This document shows positions 1 through 11,063 of a DNA stretch of 64,000 nucleotides, piece after piece (the stretch's first letter is position 1; the number at the start of each line of letters is the position of its first letter). The DNA lies in contig OY292274.1 of NCBI GenBank assembly GCA_958496175.1, positions 10,995,689 through 11,059,688 on the forward strand, written 5' to 3'. Below the pieces are notes generated by a model. That model had not been told where the DNA came from, made no database searches, and saw nothing but the letters and a program-made list of their open reading frames with translations. This DNA is from Sisyra terminalis (lineage: Eukaryota; Arthropoda; Insecta; Neuroptera; Sisyridae). The position numbers and the translations under genes were made by a program.

Positions 1-59
1 AAAGCGGCATCAAAAAGAGAAACATATTCATAAATCTATAAGATTTAACATGAGAGAGA

Positions 60-240
60 ATGAGGTAGGAAACATTAGTATTTCTTATGGTTGTGCACGC
101 CTGCGTATTACGCTACTTGAGAATGGTTTTCACAGCGACCAATAACAACCGTGTTAAATTGCTTATTTTATTTGTGAGCATAAACATTTCATTATTTTAA
201 TAAAATTAATTTTCAAGTTTGCCATAAATGAATACGGATT
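60..240 (+). repeat. dispersed repeat shared with 41870-42000
   Basis: A stretch around GTGCACGCCTGCGTATTACG, followed by a CTACTTGAGAA block and an AACAACC...TAAACATT tail, is present again in degenerate form and the same orientation at about 41870-42000. Here it lies directly upstream of a Helitron-like coding remnant, so it may be that element's 5' region. That link is an inference. The second copy has no recognisable Helitron coding sequence after it. Confidence 0.5.
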
Positions 241-261
241 ATTGCCATGATTATGAAAAAA

Positions 262-955
262 AAGTAAAGAAAACAAGGCTAAAAAGACGTCAAAAGGTTC
301 AACAGAACGTGTTCGTGAATTTCGGACACGCCGAAAAGCATTATTAAATAAGAAAAATAAAAATTCTTCTACGTTTAATAATGATTCGACTGTGCAAAAT
401 AGTGAAAATAATGTTAGTAAGTACTTAAATATTTTCTAATCGCATATTTCGTCCTTAATCACGAAATTTCAATAAAATAAAACCTAATTAAAAATTAATT
501 TTGATATCACATAATATTACGAACTTTTTCAGGTGCTACTCAACTGAATGTACAGCCGATTCTTTAGGTACTCACAATTTCGTCGAAATAAAGTTGCTCA
601 TGAAGAATTTCGTTAAAATTGTTTTAACAATATGTTCGGTCATAATATGTGCTCCTTTTGTAAACGATTGTGATTCCAACGAAATTTAAAACCACAATGC
701 CCTGAAGATCTTTTATGGATAATAATAAAAAAATCTAATTCAAATGATAATATTTTACTGTGCTGCACATATTTTCAAGCAATCGAGAAAAATGTAAATC
801 CAACTATATCCAATTACAATAGTTTCAAATATTAAACGATATCTGCATCTTTACCACCACTGGATTTATTTCATACCACCATTATCATAAGCTCTCGTAT
901 CATTTATCGAAAATGCAAATTTGGATTCAGAATAAATGTATGTACTATATATGTT
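262..955 (+). pseudogene. Helitron-like protein remnant (basic N-terminus plus DUF6570-type region)
   Basis: Not intact. The first part (about 262-416) reads as a basic stretch containing GSTERVREFRTRRK, typical of the N-terminus of insect Helitron proteins. It ends at an exact donor-like GTAAGT at 417. A pyrimidine-AG acceptor ends at 532, giving an intron-sized gap of 116 nt. From about 589 another frame reads FRRNKVAHEEFR, then an MFGHNMCSFCKRL block, LKPQCPEDLLW, a CCTYFQAIEKN block and SLPPLDL. That is the order of conserved blocks in the DUF6570 region of insect Helitron Rep/helicase proteins (N..FG..C..C.RLW, then a C..C pair, then LP.LD). Several in-frame stops and a frame change after the putative junction show that it is dead. 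No helicase domain follows within the window. Confidence 0.7.
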
Positions 956-1256
956 AATAAATCGTAAAATAAACCCTACAATTATCCTACTTATAAAATC
1001 TTACATTCGTCTCAATATCTTGAAGTTAATATTTTTTTAAGGTTTCACTTCTACCGCGTGTGAACTGCACACATGTGTTCTTTTTTATAATTTTTTAAAA
1101 AAGATAAAGTAACTGTACTTTGGCTACTTCATACGTAGCAACGTTCATACGTTGATTATTATTATTCTTCATACGTTCTTTAATAAGGGTCGAATTGAAG
1201 AAAGGTGAGCTTTAAGAAGAAGGAGAATATCCTAATGGGACAACCTTTGTTAATGG

Positions 1257-1515
1257 TTGGGTAAAAACACGAGAAAGCTCTTCCGTGAGGCGATATCTAA
1301 TATTAAACTAACCACGACGATCACCAATCTTCAGCGTTTAAAAAGCACCAAAAGAACAAAAAATATTACTCTTAATTATAAATCTCAGCAACCACGATTA
1401 CTCCCTCTTTACCAAGTCACTACCAAGTCACCAAATACGTTAATCTTCAAAAATTCAAAACAAAAATTTTCGTTGAACTTAAAACATTAAAGTTTTGTAT
1501 TATTCATTTGCATTA
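1257..1515. other. no supported gene
   Basis: A 77-codon frame lies here on the plus strand. It is rich in Lys, Thr and Asn, as expected from AT-rich noncoding DNA, and shows no recognisable motif. I do not support it as a gene. Confidence 0.5.
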
Positions 1516-1595
1516 AGCCCTTGTCTTTTTAAATATATTAATTAAATTGTGGGCAATAAGGGCGTAGCTTCTTGTGGAACATTATTTATCTTATT

Positions 1596-1633
1596 GCCAA
1601 CGTTTCGTCGGTTATTTCTGACTTCTTCAGGGC
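1596..1633 (-). ncRNA. second hammerhead-like core, inverted partner
   Basis: Read on the minus strand: GCC, CTGAAGA, A, GTCAG, AAATAA, CCGAC, GAA, ACGT, T, GGC. One change (T to C) breaks the inner A-T pair of stem II. The other elements match the copy at 1886-1923. Confidence 0.5.
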
Positions 1634-1885
1634 TCTATAATGAAAATACATACCATTTAAAAAATAGCGACACATTATTGTCAAAATTATAAATAAATAA
1701 ATTGCAATTCACAAGTTTTAGTCGATAAGAATCTTAGTTAATTAATGTGAAATCTAACCAAAAAATAATTAAATTTCAATAATTTCGATAATATCGACTA
1801 AAACTTATGAATTGTAATTTATTTATTTATAATTTTGACAATAATGTGCCGCTATTTTTTAAATGTTATGTATTTTCTTTATAGA

Positions 1886-1923
1886 GCCCTGAAGAAGTCA
1901 GAAATAACTGACGAAACGTTGGC
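1886..1923 (+). ncRNA. hammerhead-ribozyme-like core in fold-back R1
   Basis: The parts in order are GCC, CTGAAGA, one extra A, GTCAG, loop AAATAA, CTGAC, GAA, ACGT, T, GGC. GTCAG and CTGAC form stem II. ACGT is self-complementary and would act as a loopless stem III (a dimer form). GCC and GGC form a short stem I flanking a UH cleavage site (U-U). The match to CUGANGA...GAAA is complete except for the extra A after the first core strand. The inverted partner at 1596-1633 on the minus strand keeps the same parts with one stem II mismatch. Activity is not shown by sequence alone. Confidence 0.6.
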
Positions 1924-1985
1924 GATAAAATAAATAATATTCCACAAGAAGCTTCGTCCTTATTGCCCACAATTTAATTATTATG

Positions 1986-3860
1986 TTTTGCACTGTGTCC
2001 TTGGTACAAATCAGTTAATAATAATTAATTTAAAAAGTTGCCAACAAAATTAAATTCGATTTTTAAAGGATATCATGAAAAATTAAAAAGAGACTCATTA
2101 AATATGCTGAACCATGTACATTTTTATATAGATTCTTGAATGATTGTGTCATTAAAAAATAAAATAAAAAAATTAAACGCCTCTAATTACTTACCATATT
2201 TGAATAAAAAAGAAAATATTTTAAAGGTTTTTTAAGAGATAAACTTTTGAGCCAGCGATCTTAAAACGCTTAAAAAATTAATCAATGCAGTGGCTTTGAA
2301 TAAATAGTCTCAATCGACTTTTTAGCAAAATACGTTAAGTAAAAACTCTGAAATTCTATAACAACTCGATTGCTTTGTAGTCTTACCGGAAAAAAATAGT
2401 CAAGGCGTAATCAATGCTGTTTTATTACAGCATAAAACGGCTTTTTTCACACAAAAAAATCACATGATTTTTTTTCTTGTATTGGTGAGACGTGGAAACA
2501 CGTCTACGACCAATGAATCGAGCTTACTTGAGGATTTCGACAATTACTGTTTGATAAAAACAAGTGTAATATTTCGTCGTTACGAAAAGGTTTTAAAGGT
2601 TTATTTATAACATCTAGACGTGTCTCGACATTGCAAGATTCTTTGAAAACGAATTGCGGAACATCCAAGTAGGAAGTTTATGTCTGTCTGTTGTATCTTT
2701 TTAAAAATTTTGCAACGCAAAACTTTCTGCTTGCATTTTGCATTGAATAAATAAATTTCTTTTCTATCAAACATGAATCAGAATGAGCAGTAAGTTTTAA
2801 TCAGCGGAAATACAATAAAAAAGGGATAAAATTTGTTTATTTTTACCTGCGGTTTCTCTAAATCTCCGCTCTTTATTATAATAATGAGATTTGCTTCGTG
2901 ATAATCAATGATAACACATTTATATATCGTTGGCTTTGAGTGTAAAATTGCTTTTTACACTTTATGCCTGCAGTTGTTTTTCTGATATCATTAGAAAGAA
3001 GAAAAAAACCTTACATGTACGACGATAAACAACTAAGTTGACATAAAAATACAAAATATGTTTTTTAACAAAACGTAGACCTGCTATCTTTTTTCAATTA
3101 AAATCTTAAAAGGAATAGCTGCTCTCTTCTTGTGAGTGCTATATGTGATCCTTCCATATATTTAATTATTTAAATAAGTAACAGAGTCTTAATTGTAACA
3201 AAAATAAAATTAAAACAATCAAAATTTAGAATGAACAAAAATTGAAATTATTTATTTTGGTGAATAGAGCTTAAATGGATTCGACAATGCCAATTTTGAT
3301 TCTGTCTATTACAGCAATAGTTGCACATTTCTTATAAATAAGCTATTATATCAGTAAACATGTCTATACAAAAACTTCTCCTTTAATATTCGATGATAAA
3401 GAAGTACAAACTTGAAGCTTGGTTCTATACGATACAGATACAGATGGTGATATATTTGAAGAATTACCAACAAATTTTACAAATCGAAAAAAGCGAGTGA
3501 TAGTATAGAAATTTAAGTGGTTTGCATTAAAAAGAAATAAAGCAGCAAGAGACAACGTATTATGGACGGAAAAAAGAAGATGATGCCTGGAATTAAGAAA
3601 ATCTTCAGCAGCCCTGTGTTATAAAAATCCAGGTGCAAACTTAGGATTATAAAATATTTGAAATGTACTTTTGTTAATGCAGACATACAACGAAAGATTT
3701 TTCAAGATTAATGGAAACTGATATATGGACAAAAAAAATTTTTTGTCCAAAATTTGGCTACCTGTTTACCAATTAAAAGAAATACTACACCGCAAAGTGA
3801 ATCAAGAAGGGCTCAAATTCTTTATTGCTAGTTAAAACTTAATGATTCACTGACAACAAT
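1986..3860. other. no gene seen; one short hairpin
   Basis: AT-rich DNA without a convincing reading frame on either strand. The only local structure noticed is a 7-bp perfect stem, AGACGTG...CACGTCT with a GAAA loop, at about 2489-2506. The 63-codon minus-strand frame at 3364-3555 has no motif. Confidence 0.5.
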
Positions 3861-4084
3861 ATGAACGAGTATGCTTTTACATACTATAGGAATCGGTCGA
3901 TAGATCATTCTCAATTGGAACGTCTTGAAATTCGCAAAAAAGCAACCGAATCAAATCATTCAAAGCCTTTTGAAAAAGAGCGTAAAGAGCTTTATTGGAT
4001 TCTTCGATTACGTATCGATGATAGAATTTGTTTTATTTATGTTTTATATGATTGTAATTGTGTTCTTTCAGGCTCATATTTCTT

Positions 4085-4165
4085 TCAAAATCATTAAAAA
4101 TGGCAACATTATATTCCCTATTCTTTTTTTAATTTTATTCGCTAATAAATTGGCCCATAACAAAT
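4085..4165 (+). repeat. short dispersed repeat D, copy 1
   Basis: A GGCAACATTATATTCCCTAT stretch followed by AATAAATTGGCCCATAA resembles blocks at 43690-43790 and 58148-58340 (GGCAACGTT..ATTTTCTACTTTG and AATAAATT.GCCATAATG). Copy 1 abuts the left end of fold-back C. The similarity is modest and was judged by eye. Confidence 0.35.
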
Positions 4166-6026
4166 AGGGTCTAGCGGGATCCACATAGCGAGTTGGCCCA
4201 CAAATAGGAACCTATATCGAAACCTATGTTAAAATATCGGCTTCATAAACAAACACATTTTATATACTTCTCGCAACCAAATCCCTCTTTGACCTTGAGA
4301 TAAGGGCAAAAATGTCCGCCCACATGACTATTTTTCAAAGTAATATATCTCAAAAACTAATTAAGCTAGAGAAGTGAAACTAACGCGAGGCTGTAGATTA
4401 TTTTACAGAGTATATCATATATCCTTTTGAAATTTTTAAGAAAAAAGATTATACAAAAAAAATCCAAAAAACAAATGAAATATTTTTTTTATGTGTCCTC
4501 TGAAAATGACAATCACGAAAAAAATATATTTTATGCTTCTACATGAGCACTATTAATCATAAAAATTGCGTGCAAAAATAGTTGGTGCAACACCTTGAAA
4601 AAAAATGAAATGTGATTTACGCTTACTAAAGTACCTCGGTTTTATTTTTTTTCGAAGTGTTCCAACAATTTTTTTTTTACAAAACTGCAATAAAAATAAG
4701 TCATATAAAAGAGCAAAACATATATTTTTTTCATAATTGTAAATCTAAGGAAATATAAAAAAAAAATTTTGTATTATTTTTTTTTGTTTTTATATATTTA
4801 CTCAGACGATAATTACTTTCAAGAGTTGAAATAATTATCCCAAAAGAAAAGTAAAAAAAATATCGTCACTGTTATAATTTATTACAACTGGAATATTATA
4901 AACCTAAAAAAATTTAGTAAGTATCTCGTAAGACGCAGAATTCTGGATGATTATCGTTCATATGAAAAATAACAAATAAAAGCTGTTGTATTAGAACAAT
5001 ATCTCACTGTAAAGTTTCTATTGGAGAATCACATGAATAACGGAAAATACTGTTGCAATCTTTACCATGCGAAATATAATCATTGTTAATATGACCGTCT
5101 TTGCTATTTATACATATGTCTTGATTTTACTTCTATCCTAATGATATTAGGTGTTTATTTTACACATTATTTTAAAATATTGTTTGAAAGATCATTTATT
5201 CGCCCACTTTAAGTAGAATCTGTAAAAATTTTTGTGTGAGCCAGTGAATAATAACCTTAGCTAAACAAAGAAAACCAAGTAATTCAGATGCCGTCAATAT
5301 GTACCCAGAATCAATTGGAGACGCATAATATTCCAGTTGTAATAAATTATAACAGTGATGATAATTTTTTTTTATTCTTATTTTAATAAAAATTGAACAC
5401 TAGTTGTTTTTTTTTCTTTTCGGATCAATTATTTGGATCTTGAAAGTAATCATTTTGAGAGTAAATATAGAAAAACAAAAGAAACTAATAATTTTTTTTT
5501 ATGTTTCCTTAGACTTACAATTATGAAAATAATATATGTTTTGCTGCTATATGTGGCCTATTTTTTAATGAAGTTTTGTGAAAAAAAAGTTGGTGAAACA
5601 CTTCGAAAATAAATAAAACCGAGGAATATTAGTAGGCGTAAATCACATTTCATTTTTTTTCAAGGTGTTGCACCAACTATTTTTTCACGAAATTTTTATG
5701 AGTCATAAGTCAGTGCTCATATAGAAGCATAAAATATATTTTTTTCGTGATTGTCATTTTCAGAAAACACATAAAAAAATATTTCATTTATTTTTTAGAT
5801 TTTTTTTGTATAATTTTTTTTTCTAAATATTTCAAAAAAATGTAAAATCTCTGTAAAATCATCTAAAGCCTCGCGTTGGTTTCACTTCTCTAGCTTAATT
5901 AGTTTTTGAGATATATAACTTTGAAAAATAGCCATGCGGGAGGACATTTTTGTCCATATGTGAAGGTCAAAGAGGAATTTGGTCGCGAAAAGTATATAAA
6001 ATGTTTTTGTATATCAAGACCCTTTT
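4166..6026. mobile_element. fold-back element C, copy 1 (~1.86 kb)
   Basis: Long inverted arms begin with AGGGTCTAGCGGGATCC at the left. They pass through a GTTCCTATTTG/CAAATAGGAAC block, a GCGACCAAATT block, CTCAAAAACTAATTAAGCT, and several long A/T runs. The arms enclose a core of about 450 bp (about 4900-5350) that is not palindromic. The core reappears, clearly related, in copy 3 at about 52120-52600. The right terminus of this copy is shortened: after ATATCAAG it jumps straight to ACCCTTTT, so the terminal ~70 bp of the right arm is missing. No transposase frame is seen, so the element is non-autonomous. Confidence 0.8.
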
Positions 6027-7660
6027 GTTGGTTATTCATTCAAAAGCTAATTAATAGAAGGTAACTAAATATTTCCGAGCGGAAGTTAGTCTAGTAAGAC
6101 CTGGACCATTCAATCTTCAAACGGTAACTAATTTCTTTGTTTAGAATCTTCAATTTTTTGCAGTGTTATTGTCTCCTGTACTATTTAGTCTGATGAAGAT
6201 AGCAGGTTAACACTCTAACCCGACCCAATATAAAGGAACACAAAACATTTATGATTTAAAAGAATATATTTAATTAAATAGAAAATTATAATCCATTTTT
6301 AAGTTTAATTTCGCACTGAATTTATTTTACTTAAACTTGTAGCATCTTAATTAACAATTAAGATTTAACTTTTTAATATTATAGAAAAAAAAATCCTTTT
6401 ACCCAAATTCTGTTTCCTCGAAATTTTGTTTTGACATAGAAAATGTAAACCAATTCAATTTGCACTGTTTATGAAACATTTTTATAAAAGCACATTTTAT
6501 AAATTGTTCTTCGAGCAAAATATTGCAATATACAAGGTCAAAAACAATTTAAACATGCATTTCATATAAATAGAAAATCATAATGAAAAATTGTGAATAC
6601 ATCTTTACATAGTAAAGTAGACGTAAACACAGTTTGTAAGAAATGAGTTTCTAATTTCGAATTTTGCAATTGGAAAACATTGTCTTCAGTATAACATAAA
6701 CTTCAGTTACCTATTGTTCATTTTTTTCTTGGACTAAAAAAAAATTGGAATATATATAGAAGGATATAAACGTTCAATATTTTATATGTAGTGCGCGACT
6801 TTTACATTCATCTAGCAAGTTCGTTAATATCTTGAACTTTGTCAAACTGCCTAATTTAAATAGGAAAAAAAAACAAACTTCTCGATTGGATTTATATTTA
6901 GAAGATTCTATTTTTATTTTACGCGTACAATTACAAGCAGTTGAGTAAGCATTAGCTTACTACAATATTTCAAAATGCTCGAATAATACACGGCATTTCT
7001 TACAAATTCTTCAACGAATAAATGGATTCTTTGACCTATTTTTAAATATTGACCCTTAAAAATTATTTCAATGTGATTTTTTTTAACTCTATCTCATATT
7101 AAAGATTTCGGAAAATTTTCAAACTATCGAAAATTGATAAACATTTTCATCAATTATAAATTTGTTTCTTTTTTCTTGAGGGGAAACAATCATCGAGTAG
7201 CAATTCAAGTTACTTTTAATTTTCCACGATTGTTTATATTCAGTGAAACAAGCAACAAGAACTTGATAAAAGGCTTTGAGAAAAATAATAAGCTGAAATA
7301 CTCAGAAATCGTTTTATATAGCATAAAGTTCAATACATATTTCCTGGAAAAATAAAATTTTAAACTTTTTTCTATTTATTATTAAAATTTTCTGCTCAAA
7401 CATTTCTTCTTTAAAATCAAGCTTATTCAATTTACCTACGTATTTCCTCTTTGAAGTTTTAATTTTTTAACAATGTTTTTTCCTAGCGAACATTACCAAG
7501 GAAATATTGACATTATTCACAATACGGCAAACATATTTTAATAAACTTAATTAAATAAAATATTCCCATTGTTCATTGTATGTGCGTTAGACTATATATT
7601 TCCAATATTAAAAAAAAATTATTTCGAACAATAATATTAACGTCAGTAGTGCCGAGAAGT
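6027..7660. other. no gene seen
   Basis: AT-rich sequence. The 73-codon plus-strand frame at 7134-7355 has the composition of random AT-rich translation and no motif. No inverted repeat or terminal repeat was recognised. Confidence 0.5.
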
Positions 7661-7850
7661 CATTGCAATGTGAAGTGTACTTGAAGGGAAAAATGACGGC
7701 ATTGCCCTTTGCAAATACCAAGGTTCCGTGCGGAAATAAATTGCATTGGAAATAAATTCATTCGGATGTGGTTGATTCATTTAGATGAAATCAACAGGGC
7801 GTGCTATGTATTTTGTAACATTCATAGATAGTACGAGATCCGGTATAAGA
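7655..7850 (+). pseudogene. Ty1/copia pol fragment (GAG-pre-integrase/integrase border)
   Basis: The plus strand reads LQCEVYLKGKMTALPFANTK and, about 15 codons later, IHSDVVDSF, followed in another frame by a TFIDS-like piece. In copia polyproteins the pre-integrase zinc-knuckle region ends in C..C..GKMT..PF, and the integrase core begins near HSDVCGP...YFVTFIDD. Order and spacing agree. The second Cys of the knuckle is Tyr here, and a TAA precedes IHSDV, so the fragment is dead. No LTRs or further pol sequence were found nearby. Confidence 0.7.
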
Positions 7851-8456
7851 AATATATACCCTCATCTGTTATTTATTAGTGATAAGAAATAAATGATAAA
7901 TAATATCCACATTAACACATTGCACAAAAGTTGCCTAGTTAAATCCTGATCGGATAGTGTTCAATCGTAAAATTCGTAATAATTATTTTTTGATCTACTT
8001 CCCACATTGGTTATTTAAAAAATCGTACACTTGTTAAGATAAAATATACAAAAGAATTTAAAACGAATAAGTTGCCTTTTTTTCCCTGCTAAACTATGGA
8101 GCTGTCAGGTATAAACAGGTAAGTTAACGTTGGTTATTTATATACCCCCATCAGTAATTTAATCATGTGATATGTCAAATGAAATCTTATTTTATTCCCA
8201 ATCTAGCTGCATTAGGTTATCTCATTAAAAACGTGGTCCTGTCCATGGTTGTCTAAATTGAAGTACTCATTTTTTAAGGGAAGTGGTAATAGTAATGATA
8301 ATTTAAATCTAAAGTTTAGGTAACCAAGGATTGAACCAACTTTTTAATGAGGCAACCTAATGCTGCTAGATTGGGAATACAATAAGCTTTCATTTGATAT
8401 ATTACATGATTAAATAACTGATGGGGGGTGTATAAACAACGAACGTTAACTTACCT

Positions 8457-8922
8457 CAAAATAAGATTTTTTCGCTGACTTTGAACAGTTATACTGTGTA
8501 TACAATATATAGAAAATATTGCGGTCCAATTTATGTAGTATATTAAGTATATTTATGTAGTATGTAGTAATTTAAAATAATAATATATAAAAATCATACC
8601 ATAAACATAAATTTGAACAGAAGTTCAAACAAAAATATTCGTGACGTATTGCCCAGATAAGTATTTAGATTGCCAAGCAACCTTTCACAGTGGTCATCAA
8701 GTAGTTTGGATCACTCCGTAACTGCTTTGTGAACCATCACAAAGTGATGACCACTGAGGAAGATTGCTTGGCAATCGAAATACGTATCTGGGCAATACAT
8801 CACGAATATTTTGGTTTGAACTTCTGTTCAAATTTATGTTTATGGTATGATTTTTATATATTATTATATTAAATTATACTACACAAATTGGACCGCAATA
8901 TATTCTATATATTTAATACACA
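8457..8922. mobile_element. Penelope-like element terminal repeat, copy 1
   Basis: Flanked by the direct repeat GTTAACTTACCT at 8445-8456 and 8923-8934. The insert is itself an inverted pair: TTGAACAGAAGTTCAAAC..., a TATTGCCCAGATA block and a GATTGCCAAGCAA block occur on both strands, with GTGATGACCACTG near the centre. No coding sequence remains. Assignment to PLE comes from its near identity to the termini at 28508-29194, which carry a GIY-YIG coding piece. Confidence 0.75.
8751..8791 (+). ncRNA. hammerhead-like core in PLE copy 1
   Basis: The order is CCA, CTGAGGA, extra A, GATTGC, loop TTG, GCAATC, GAA, ATACGTAT, C, TGG. Stem II has six perfect pairs. Stem III is the palindrome ATACGTAT. 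Stem I is CCA/TGG around a UC cleavage site. This matches established PLE hammerheads in having a tiny stem III. The opposite-strand partner near 8660-8700 has lost the GAAA strand. Confidence 0.65.
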
Positions 8923-9049
8923 GTTAACTTACCTGTTTATACCTGGAAGCTCCATAGTTTAGCAGGGAAAAAAACAGGCAAGTTATTCGTTTTAAATTCT
9001 TTTAGATTATATCCCAGAGTATCTATATAACATAATTTCTTCGTTTTTG

Positions 9050-10080
9050 AGCAACCACTGCTTCCAAATCAAAATGGACGATCAGTTATCAGAGGAAAAA
9101 CCTATCCACTCGAGGGTACCACATGGTTCATTATTGGGTCCAATCCTTTTCAATCTCTACGTTGCGAACTTTCCGTCACTAGACCACTGCATAACCTCAA
9201 TGTACGCGGTTGACATCGTCATCTTCAACCTGGACAAAGATCTTCAAAGGGTCGTTCAGAAAACCCAGCAGTCTATCAACCACCTATCTTCCTGGTTCAG
9301 TAGATGGAAAATTCTTATAAATCCATCTTAAAGCGTCACCAAAATTTTCTCTCTAACACGTTTCTCCAACCAACTGGGGCCTATCGTGCTGGGTTACATG
9401 GAAATTCCGTGGAGTGAGAAAAAAAACACCTGTTAAATATCTGGGCATACTTTTGGACTCGAAATTGACCTAGCAAAGCCATATTTCAAGTAAAATCAGA
9501 GAAACCAACAATCGACTCATCCAACTATACCCACTTATCAATAGAAGGTCTCGTCTAAGAATGGAATTTCCAATGATGATATATAAATCAGTCATTAGAC
9601 CACTTCTCACATATTTTTGCGCAGTTTGACTTCCATCCTCAAAGAAAAATCACAATGACCTACAGGTGTTCCAAAAAAGAGTTTTGAGAATCATCACTAA
9701 AGCTCCATGGTATGTGAGAAATAACCAAATTCATCACGAAATGAAGGTCCCATACATAAAAAACTTTCTAATCCAACTCATAAGGAATTTCTTTAACGGC
9801 CTAGAAAATTGTCCTAGTGCAGTAGAACTAGGACAGTAGATAGTAGAACAAAGAAGGCTGAAGCGGAAACTTCCTCAAGAGCTCCAAGAAATATCAGTTG
9901 CTTGACCACAAGATCAAGAACAATCAACAAATAAAAAAATAAAAAAGACAGAGGAATAAAGTTCGATTCCTCCAGCTTCTTAAACACCGCTAAAGATCAA
10001 TTGCCTGCCATCACCCTCATGATATAGCGATACATCGCTGAACTGGTGCAAATTACATAAAAGTCCACAAAAAAAAAAAT
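9050..10080 (+). pseudogene. jockey-like non-LTR retrotransposon, 3' half of ORF2 plus poly(A) tail
   Basis: The open stretch 9047-9331 reads FQIKMDDQLSEEKPI, then RVPHGSLLGPILFNLY (RT block 4, normally GVPQGS), then SMYAVDIVIF (RT block 5, normally YADD), then LSSWFSRWKILINPS. The catalytic YADD is YAVD here, so one metal-binding Asp is lost. After a stop the thumb region continues in changing frames (PVKYLGILLDSKL-like). It ends with LQVFQKRVLRIITKAPWYVR, then MKVPYIKNFLIQLIRNFF, the usual C-terminus of jockey ORF2. A 3' UTR follows and an A-run at about 10069-10079. It is truncated at the 5' end within RT, as is common for LINEs, and abuts fold-back F. Confidence 0.85.
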
Positions 10081-10109
10081 CTTTTGTATACTATTTAAAT
10101 TTAAAACCT

Positions 10110-11063
10110 TTTCAGATATATCTACTTATCAGAGTTTAAATTTTTAAGCAGACCCTAAGTTTTTGTTTCTAATAATAAATCAACTTTGTTTTATACTAAG
10201 CAGTAATAACGTTTCGCTTTTAACGGACTTTGATTGATTATTAAATTTGAAATTTCGATTGTTTATTAAACTTTTATCTCTTACAAACTTTGATATCGTT
10301 TTTCACTCTTTTAGGGGAGAAATTTTCAAAAACCCTTTCTTATTATATATCTGCATCGTATAAGGAAATCACTTTCCAAATTTCATCGACACAAATGTGC
10401 ACTTATATTTGAAAATACAATGTAAAACGAAAAAAAAATAATGATCTTCTTTATGTTTGTTAACATGACCAAAAAGCTATTCGATTTCGCACATTTGGAC
10501 GTTGCACATATAAAATTTTTGGAAATAGGTGGAATTAAGCGTGGAAGTAAATTCGAATATTTTATTTATATTCAATAACAATAATTGGTTTTCAAATTGT
10601 CCTAAATACTAAAAAAAAGTTAGTATCGAAGATTATATATTAGAATTGATAGTGAAATATATGGCAAAAAATTGCTACCTTAATGCTTTTCAGCCGAATA
10701 TATAATTTCTCCAGATCACAATCATTGGTTCATACAATAAAATAGATTTTAAAAAGTTTGATTGTTGAAAAACGAACCAAAATTTTAAATCGCCTATTTG
10801 GTATAAGTACTACATAAGTATTAAACTTTCATTCTAGTTTAGTGAAATGACGTTATTTAAAATGCTGTTTTTAAAATGATATAAAAAAAAACACTTATAT
10901 TTTATTTCTTAATATAATTTTAGATAAACTTTTTTTTATATTAACAACACCTTGATTATTAAATTTAAAATTTCGATTGTTGATTAACTCTACATTATTT
11001 CATATTAATTATTTTATTGAGATAAAACCTTTAGTTGCGAAGAAACGGGCAACTACTAGTAAT
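10110..11063 (-). mobile_element. CTAG-type repeat, copy H4 (minus orientation)
   Basis: The minus-strand head at about 11063 reads ACTAGTAGTTGCCCG, then ACTAAAGGTTTTATCTCAAT, matching the head of the plus copy at 61093. The body shares long blocks with 15540-16330, 39590-40440 and 61140-62040. Examples are CAATCGAAATTT, AAAAAGTTTGATTGTTGAAAAAC, TCGCACATTTGGACGTT, TTTCCAAATTTCATCGACAC and AGTTTAAATTTTTAAGC. It ends beside the jockey poly(A). No protein is encoded. Confidence 0.75.

Larger units (their letters stand above)
1543..1985. repeat. fold-back repeat with two hammerhead-like cores (family R1)
   Basis: Two arms (about 1548-1727 and 1796-1981) are reverse complements with scattered mismatches. 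Each runs from AATTGTGGGCAATAAGG through a GAAGAAGTC...GACGAAACG core to an AT-rich inner part. The outer piece at 1516-1548 (CCTTGTCTTTTTAAATA) also occurs, inverted, beside the related half-copy at 18843-18975. The arrangement resembles the inverted terminal repeats of Penelope-like elements, but no reverse transcriptase or GIY-YIG coding sequence is present, so the class is inferred. Confidence 0.7.
8049..9004. repeat. fold-back element F with a nested PLE repeat
   Basis: The outer arms (8049-8225 and, interrupted, 8350-8456 plus 8923-9004) pair over AAAAGAATTTAAAACGAATA, a CCCTGCTAAACTATGGAGC block, GGTATAAACAGGTAAGTTAAC, TGATGGGGG, and CCCAATCTAGC. The loop (about 8226-8349) is not palindromic. 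A 466-bp PLE terminal repeat has inserted in the right arm (8457-8922), flanked by a 12-bp duplication. Removing it restores the palindrome. Confidence 0.8.

Noticed and set aside
3861..4097. 78-codon ORF with KERKELYWILRLR, reminiscent of a GIY-YIG or PLE C-terminus
   Set aside because: Only one short block resembles the family, and no terminal repeat or hammerhead motif lies nearby.
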